Positions 27,318 through 31,864 of a stretch of 31,864 bases of DNA are shown piece by piece; the first letter of the stretch is position 1, and each line of letters opens with the position of its first letter. The notes beneath the pieces were generated by a model. The model did no database searches and was not told the DNA's origin. It was given only the letters and a program-made list of their open reading frames with translations. The DNA is taken from positions 1 through 31,864 of the forward strand of contig CBDFKB010000002.1 of NCBI GenBank assembly GCA_965248715.1, read 5' to 3'. The DNA is from CBDFKB01 sp965248715. Lineage in GTDB: Bacteria; Pseudomonadota; Alphaproteobacteria; Rhizobiales; Rhizobiaceae. The translations under genes and the position numbers were made by a program.

Positions 27318-28191
27318 TAGCGACCTTCGGGCGTGTGCCCTCGTCGTCGAGCCGGTCTTGCGAGGCGCAGACCGTTTCCTTGCCGTCGCGCTGTACCAGC
27401 AGGAATGCACAGCGGGTGACGCTGGACAGATATAGCGGCAATTTGACGTGTGGATCTGTGGTGCGGTGGCGCTCGATCATGGTGGTGGCGCTACCGGTGC
27501 CAAAGGCTACCTTCACCCCGCCGAGCGCGGCGTGATAATCGTCATTGCCAAATTCCGCGTGGGCAAACACGCTGAGCGCGGTGCTGCCGGAAGAGGGGAA
27601 TTGATATTCGAACGAGGCTGTAGCGACATCACCGCGGGCGTGCCGGCGATAGCCGAGCGCACCGCGCAGGTCCGGGGTGAAATAATAGGCGAGATTAACA
27701 TCGCCAACCAATTCGGTGAACACGTTTTGCCCGAATTGGCCAGCAAGCAACCCTTCCACGGTCCAATTGCCGCGATATAATTCGGTTTCCAGGCCAATTC
27801 TACCCACATGTTCGGGGCTGATATAGTTCCACTCGCCGTAAATTCCCACAAGCGCCCGGTCGGGATCGCGCCAAAAGAAATGTGCCGCTCCGGCATAGGT
27901 GCTGCGGCCATCCCACGAGCCGGCCGCGAGGTCGATCTGCATGCCGTAGGAATGCAGATTAAATAGCGGCAAGGTGACCGAGGCCACACCGGCAAACTCG
28001 CTATTGTCGGCCATGGTGCCGCCAAGCGCGCTGAGTTTGAAATTAATACCGTCGACCGCCGGTTGTTGCGCAAATGGCACCGAATCCAACATATCGGCAG
28101 CCAGCGCCACCGTGCTGCCACAAGCCAGCAACAACGCCGCGCCCATGGTTCGTATCCGTTTTCCGGTTGAATGCATCAATTTACTACCCAT
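27313..28191 (-). CDS. Predicted outer-membrane beta-barrel protein of unknown function
   Basis: A 292-residue protein from ATG 28191 (or 287 from ATG 28176). The signal peptide has the core 'MGAALLLACGSTVALAAD'. The mature part is rich in alternating hydrophobic/polar strands with aromatic ends, for example 'GVASVTLPLF', 'HSYGMQIDLAAG', 'VGIYGEWNYIS', 'VNLAYYFTPDLRGALGYR' and 'GSTALSVFAHAEFG', as in small outer-membrane barrels. A short tail after 'KVAFGTGSA' contains two cysteines and charged residues, which is odd for a barrel and may result from extension into the R2 repeat remnant where the gene now stops. No function is recognised. It is convergent with the HTH-MEDS gene. Confidence 0.65.
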   Translation of the reverse strand: MGSKLMHSTGKRIRTMGAALLLACGSTVALAADMLDSVPFAQQPAVDGINFKLSALGGTMADNSEFAGVASVTLPLFNLHSYGMQIDLAAGSWDGRSTYAGAAHFFWRDPDRALVGIYGEWNYISPEHVGRIGLETELYRGNWTVEGLLAGQFGQNVFTELVGDVNLAYYFTPDLRGALGYRRHARGDVATASFEYQFPSSGSTALSVFAHAEFGNDDYHAALGGVKVAFGTGSATTMIERHRTTDPHVKLPLYLSSVTRCAFLLVQRDGKETVCASQDRLDDEGTRPKVAN

Positions 28192-28519
28192 TCCGACCCG
28201 GATTTCTGCACCGGCACAAGTTGGGTTTCTAACCCATTGTTGCGCGCGAACCAATAGCCACCCGGTCAACTATGACGCTTTGGTAGCGGAAAACCACAAT
28301 TTGTTGCAGGTTGGGTCGATCCCGCAACACTGATCAAGACTAGGGCCTGTTGAAATTGATGTTTGTGGTGCCGGTTTGATCAAATTGGTCCAGTTTCGTG
28401 GTGCGAGGAAGAAGGACATGTTGGGCATATTCGACGACGAGCGGCGCGCCGTCGGCAAATCGCCTGAATCGGCAATAATTGCGGTTGCCCAGCAATCGTT
28501 CGTTCCGGCGGTTTTGGGT
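28192..28519. other. Intergenic region without recognisable gene
   Basis: This 328-bp stretch separates the beta-barrel gene from the aspartate aminotransferase gene, both on the minus strand. It should contain the beta-barrel promoter. The part from about 28343 (gggcctgttgaaattgatg) to 28500 has no strong ORF and the feel of an insertion-element end or remnant, but no partner copy is in the window. Confidence 0.4.
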
Positions 28520-29722
28520 TTATCCGATTTGCCCGCAAAACCGTTGAATGCGGGTGCAGGCCTCTTCCAGCGCCTCGTTGGAGGTGGCATAGGAAATACG
28601 AAAATTGGGGCCAAGGCCAAAGGCCGAACCGTGCACCACCGCGACCCCTTGGGCTTCCAGCAGTTCGGTGACGAAATCCTCGTCGGTTTGCATCACCTTG
28701 CCGGAAGGCCCCTTTTTGCCGATCAGGCCAGCACAGGACGGATAGACATAAAACGCGCCCTCGGGCCGTGGGCAATCCAGCCCGGTTGCCTGGTTTAACA
28801 TCGAAACCACCAAATCGCGGCGCACCTCGAACGCTTTGCGGCGCTCGTCGATGAAATCCTGCGGGCCGTTTAGTGCCTCCACAGCGGCCCATTGGGTGAT
28901 CGAGCAGGTGCCTGAAGTCTGCTGGCCCTGCACCTTGCTCATGGCCTTGATCAGTTCCGCCGACCCACCGGCATAACCAAGCCGCCAGCCGGTCATCGCA
29001 TAGGCTTTCGACACCCCGTTCATGGTTAAGGTGCGCTCATATAGCGCCGGCTCGACTTCGGCCGGGGTGACAAAGGTAAAATCGCCATAGCAAAGGTGCT
29101 CATACATGTCGTCGGTCAACACCCAGACCTGGGGATGGCGCAGCAAAACATCGGTCAGCGCTTTTAATTCGTCGCGAGAGTAGGCGGCGCCAGACGGGTT
29201 AGACGGCGAATTGAAGATGAACCATTTGGTCGCCGGGGTGATCGCCGCTTCCAGGCTCTGAGGGGTCAGTTTGAAGCCGGTGTCGATGGAAGCCTCGACA
29301 AATTTCGGCTCGCCACCGTTCAGCAGCACCATGTCGGGGTAGCTGACCCAATAGGGTGCCGGGATCAACACCTCGTCGCCTGGGTTCAAGGTGGCGGCAA
29401 AGGCGTTGTACAAAATCTGCTTGCCGCCGGTGCCGGCGATGATTTGGTCCACGGTGTAATCAAGATGGTTTTCGCGTTTGAACTTGGCCGAAATCGCCTG
29501 GCGCAGTTCGGGGATGCCGGGCACCGGGGTGTATTTGGTCTCGCCACGGCGGATTGCCTCGATCGCCGCCTGCTTGATGTTGTCCGGGGTATCGAAATCC
29601 GGCTCGCCGGCGCCAAGGCCGATAACGTCGCGGCCGGCGGCTTTCAGTTCGCGCGCCTTTTGGCTGACCGCAATGGTGGCAGAGGGTTTTACGCGGGCGA
29701 GACTGTCGGCGATGAAGGCCAT
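28520..29722 (-). CDS. aatA: Aspartate aminotransferase (class I, subgroup Ib)
   Basis: A 400-residue PLP enzyme. The N-terminus 'IADSLARVKPSATIAVSQKARELKAAGRDVI' and 'LGAGEPDFDTP' are typical of the Rhizobium AatA subgroup. The PLP lysine is K239 in 'NGVSKAYAMTGWRLGY', and the substrate carboxylate arginine is R375 in 'NFRISYA'. It interconverts aspartate and oxaloacetate with glutamate/2-oxoglutarate in the cytoplasm; some relatives also use prephenate. It stands as a single gene with no operon partner, and the region upstream is taken up by tandem repeats. Confidence 0.94.
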   Translation of the reverse strand: MAFIADSLARVKPSATIAVSQKARELKAAGRDVIGLGAGEPDFDTPDNIKQAAIEAIRRGETKYTPVPGIPELRQAISAKFKRENHLDYTVDQIIAGTGGKQILYNAFAATLNPGDEVLIPAPYWVSYPDMVLLNGGEPKFVEASIDTGFKLTPQSLEAAITPATKWFIFNSPSNPSGAAYSRDELKALTDVLLRHPQVWVLTDDMYEHLCYGDFTFVTPAEVEPALYERTLTMNGVSKAYAMTGWRLGYAGGSAELIKAMSKVQGQQTSGTCSITQWAAVEALNGPQDFIDERRKAFEVRRDLVVSMLNQATGLDCPRPEGAFYVYPSCAGLIGKKGPSGKVMQTDEDFVTELLEAQGVAVVHGSAFGLGPNFRISYATSNEALEEACTRIQRFCGQIG

Positions 29723-29974
29723 GACATGGGTTCCAAAATCAAGTTGAGAGCTACCCGCAATCGATATGCCGGTCGGTTTGCGATTGCAAGGCGAAGAAGC
29801 GCTGCATTAGCGCGGCTCCGCTGTTTGTTGGGTTGGGTTCCCGGGACAAACCCGCGGATGATGGAGAATAAAGGGCACTGCGCCACGCTCCCCCTTTGCG
29901 AGGGAGATGTTGCGCCGGCGACAGCGGGGAGTGATAGGCAGCAGATAAAATTGCCGCTTCGCGATTTATTGCGC

Positions 29975-30240
29975 TGGATTCTTGGCACGGTGGCCAAGGA
30001 TGACGGAGGATGCTGGGTCCTTGGCACGGTGGCCAAGGATGACGGAGGATGCTGGATCCTTGGCACGGTGGCCAAGGACGACGGAGGATGCTGGATCCTT
30101 GGCACGGTGGCCAAGGATGACGGAGGATGCTGGATCCTTGGCACGGTGGCCAAGGATGACGGAGGATGCTGGATCCTTGGCACGGTGGCCAAGGATGACG
30201 GAGGATGCTGGATCCTTGGCACGATGGCCAAGGAGGACCT
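29975..30240 (+). repeat. 39-bp tandem repeat array, seven copies
   Basis: Units start at 29975, 30014, 30053, 30092, 30131, 30170 and 30209; six are nearly identical and the seventh is degenerate. Each has a perfect 9-bp stem, atccttggc and gccaaggat around a six-base loop (the first two units differ in one outer base), followed by gacggaggatgctgg. There are no spacers, so this is not a CRISPR array. It appears to be an amplified form of a dispersed hairpin repeat of alphaproteobacteria. Confidence 0.9.
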
Positions 30241-30277
30241 AAGGATGATGGAGAATAAAGGGCGCTGCGCCACACTC

Positions 30278-30310
30278 GATCATCCTTGGTCACCGAACCA
30301 AGGATCCAGG
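30278..30310 (-). repeat. Inverted single unit of the 39-bp repeat family
   Basis: On the minus strand it reads cctggatccttggttcggtg and continues accaaggatgatc, matching the array unit apart from a changed loop (the stem changes gg to gt with compensation). It lies 37 bp beyond the array in opposite orientation. Confidence 0.6.
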
Positions 30311-30526
30311 GCTGAATCACGTTTGCATTCTGGGCCCTCGGGACAAAGCCGCGGATGACCGAAGCGGGCGTGTGCCCGAGGACAGCTAAGCGTTGCCGCG
30401 TTCTCCATTCTTCCACCCTTGCGCGTTACTTGCCGCTCGGTCATGGTTACTTGGTTGGAGCGGGGTGAAAAACCATCGCGGCCGAGCAAATTCGCTGCAA
30501 CGGGTTCAATGTGGCAAGTAAGACTT

Positions 30527-30626
30527 AGAGCACAATCTGAAAAGTGGTGGCCGGTTTTCAGAAAAATTGTGCGACAAAACAAATAGATAGAGCACTATTT
30601 GCGATTCGCAAATCGCGAAAAGTGCT
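30527..30626 (+). repeat. 100-bp double-hairpin intergenic repeat (family R1), copy 3
   Basis: It differs from 7282-7382 at only a few positions. Both hairpins and the caaaacaaatagatag linker are intact. It lies directly before the IS110 leader and could mark the boundary of older chromosome sequence. Confidence 0.8.
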
Positions 30627-30830
30627 TGTCTTATGATTTTCCGTGTTGTTCGGGCATACTTGGTTCCCGCCGCGGGGAGGCCCACCTCCCTTGCGGCGGC
30701 GAGGGATGGATCGTGAAAGTGCTGGCCGTTTTACGGGCCGAGCTAGAGTATGATCACCCTCGTCTTTTCCAATGGCCTGAATGGATACCAGGGCATGAAG
30801 GCCCGCATGACAAGCAAAGGCGCGGAAAAG
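30627..30830 (+). other. Non-coding leader of the IS110 element, possible bridge-RNA region
   Basis: The stretch between the R1 repeat and the transposase start contains a strong hairpin. Bases 30667-30673 pair with 30693-30699 and 30675-30680 pair with 30685-30690, with loop ccca. IS110-group elements encode a structured bridge RNA in the non-coding end upstream of the transposase; this is the only candidate place here. The element's left boundary could not be fixed. Confidence 0.35.
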
Positions 30831-31771
30831 ATGACACAATCTACCATCGGCGTGGACATTTCGAAAGAGACTTTGGACGTTCATCGCCATCCCGAAGGCA
30901 AGCATCGCCAGTTCACCAACAATCCACAAGGTTTTTCGATGCCTGGTCAAATGGCTGGGCAAGGAGCCTGTCTCCCGAATTGTTTTCGAGGCAACCGGTC
31001 CTTATCACCGCGCCTTTGAGCGTGCGTTGAGCCGGGCTGACCTGCCTCTGGCCAAGATCAATCCTCTCCATGCCAAGCGGTTTGGCCAGGCGCTTGGTCA
31101 ACTGGCCAAGACGGATAAGATGGATGCCGCCCTGTTGGCACGCTTCGGCGTTGCCATCGAACCCCGGACACGCCCGGCTGTGCCGCAGATCCTGTGTAAT
31201 CTCAAGGATATGCATGTCGCCCGCATAGCTCTCATCAAGGACCGGACCGCCGCCAAGAACCGTCAGAAAAACCTTTGCGTGACGATCCTCAAACGTCAAG
31301 TCGAACAGCGCTTGAAGCAGATCGAAGAACACTTGGCCCAGATCGAGAAGGCAATCATGGACATCATCAAAAACGACCCCACACTAGCCGCAAGGTTCAC
31401 TATCTTGACAAGCATTCCCGGTGTCGCTGAGCGTTCCGCGATGGCGTTGCTCATCGACATGCCCGAGCTCGGCACCTTGAACAGCCAGACTGCGGCCGGT
31501 CTGTCCGGCACGGCCCCAATGCTACGACAGTCCGGAAAACGAAAAGGACAGGCCTTCGTTCAAGGTGGTCGTTCGCACGTGCGCCAGGCGCTCTATATGC
31601 CGGCGCTCGTGGCAACCCGGTTCAATCCAGATATGAAGGCCAAATATGATCAGCTCAAAGCAGCAGGAAAAACCGTCAAAAGTCGCCATAACCGCTGTCA
31701 TGCGAAAACTCATCGTACTCGCAAACGCCCTCCTAAGGGATCAACGAATGTGGAGCAAAAACATCGCTTGA
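30831..31771 (+). pseudogene. IS110-family transposase (recombinase), two frameshifts
   Basis: The reading frame starts 'MTQSTIGVDISKETLDVH' and is correct to the T5 run at 30932-30936. Removing one T restores 'RCLVKWLGKEPVSRIVFEATGPYHRAF..'. A second shift at the A4 run 31678-31681 separates 'AAGKTVK' from 'VAITAVMRKLIVLANALLRDQRMWSKNIA' and the stop at 31769-31771. The repaired protein is about 312 residues, full length for the family. The N-terminal RuvC-like DEDD catalytic residues are present in 'GVDISK', 'FEATG' and 'KTDKMDAALLA'. The C-terminal Transposase_20 domain shows 'LTSIPGVAERSAMALL' and 'GRSHVRQALYMPAL'. Both shifts are single-base gains in homopolymers, so either recent inactivation or sequencing error is possible. 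Confidence 0.88.
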
Positions 31772-31809
31772 TTAATACGGATACTCTAGTGCCGGCAAAT
31801 GGAAGCAAA

Positions 31810-31864
31810 ATGAAGGCACCAATCAACAACCGTGATGATCTGCAAAAATGGCTCGACGGCCTGG
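31810..31864 (+). CDS. Start of an unidentified gene, cut by window edge
   Basis: An ATG at 31810 preceded by ggaag at 31801-31805 opens a frame that stays open to the end of the window (18 codons, 'MKAPINNRDDLQKWLDGL'). The start signal is reasonable and the residues look protein-like, but too little is visible to name a family. It lies 38 bp after the transposase stop. Confidence 0.4.
   Translation, partial: MKAPINNRDDLQKWLDGL

Larger units (their letters stand above)
29723..30830. other. Repeat-rich gene-free region upstream of aatA
   Basis: Over 1.1 kb contain no credible gene. In order there are the aatA leader, a unit 'gatgatggagaataaagggc' at 29857-29886 that recurs at 30244-30273, the 39-bp array (29975-30240), an inverted single unit (30278-30310), a diverged unit near 30333-30360, an R1 repeat (30527-30626) and the IS110 leader. 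Long open frames across the array are by-products of a repeat whose length is divisible by three. Confidence 0.75.

Noticed and set aside
29975..30240. CRISPR array
   Set aside because: Units are contiguous without spacers and no cas genes are nearby.
29444..30358. 304-codon ORF with 13-residue repeats, and similar ORFs on both strands
   Set aside because: The 39-bp repeat is open in several frames. The first part is antisense to aatA, and nothing supports translation.

Overview
The window reads as the chromosome of an alphaproteobacterium, most likely a member of Hyphomicrobiales (Rhizobiales). The reasons are gene order and repeats. sitABCD is divergent from a Mur-type Fur regulator. carB, greA, an LpsB-type glycosyltransferase, trxB and an LsrB/VtlR-type LysR gene follow one another as in Sinorhizobium. 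The intergenic spaces carry RIME-like palindromic repeats built around an 'aaaaccgg' core. The species cannot be named from sequence alone.

Layout. Bases 1-2762 hold three plus-strand glycosyltransferases (two GT25, one GT4), probably for a surface glycan; a MITE-like element sits between the first two and a nested repeat element follows the third. Bases 3088-6595 (minus) are sitABCD, a Mn/Fe importer, with two Fur/Mur boxes between sitA and the divergent mur gene (6741-7187). A stand-alone AllA-family cupin gene (7450-8106) converges on a phosphonate-catabolism trio (DUF1045 2H phosphoesterase, phnM, phnN). Upstream on the same strand is a five-gene set for nucleobase/nucleoside use: BMP-type binding protein, double ATPase, two permeases and a yeast-type cytosine deaminase. 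Bases 16199-24113 (plus) carry carB, greA, lpsB, trxB, lsrB and zur, followed by a terminator-ended small RNA locus (about 24290-24407) that resembles the AbcR (alpha-r15) family.

From 24452 onward the window becomes a patchwork: msrP (minus), CTAG-bounded palindromic repeats, a lone curlin-repeat protein divergent from an HTH-MEDS regulator, a secreted predicted outer-membrane beta-barrel, an aspartate aminotransferase, a 39-bp tandem-repeat array, and an IS110-family transposase gene with two single-base frameshifts. The start of one more gene is visible at the right edge.

The most unusual features are the non-coding ones. There are at least four families of small palindromic or inverted-repeat elements. 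Several of their ends coincide with, or supply, the stop codons of adjacent genes: the first GT25, the GT4, trxB, the HTH-MEDS gene and the beta-barrel gene. The AbcR-like RNA, the orphan curlin/MEDS pair and the possible bridge-RNA region of the IS110 element are the other points worth testing. No rRNA, tRNA or CRISPR array was seen.
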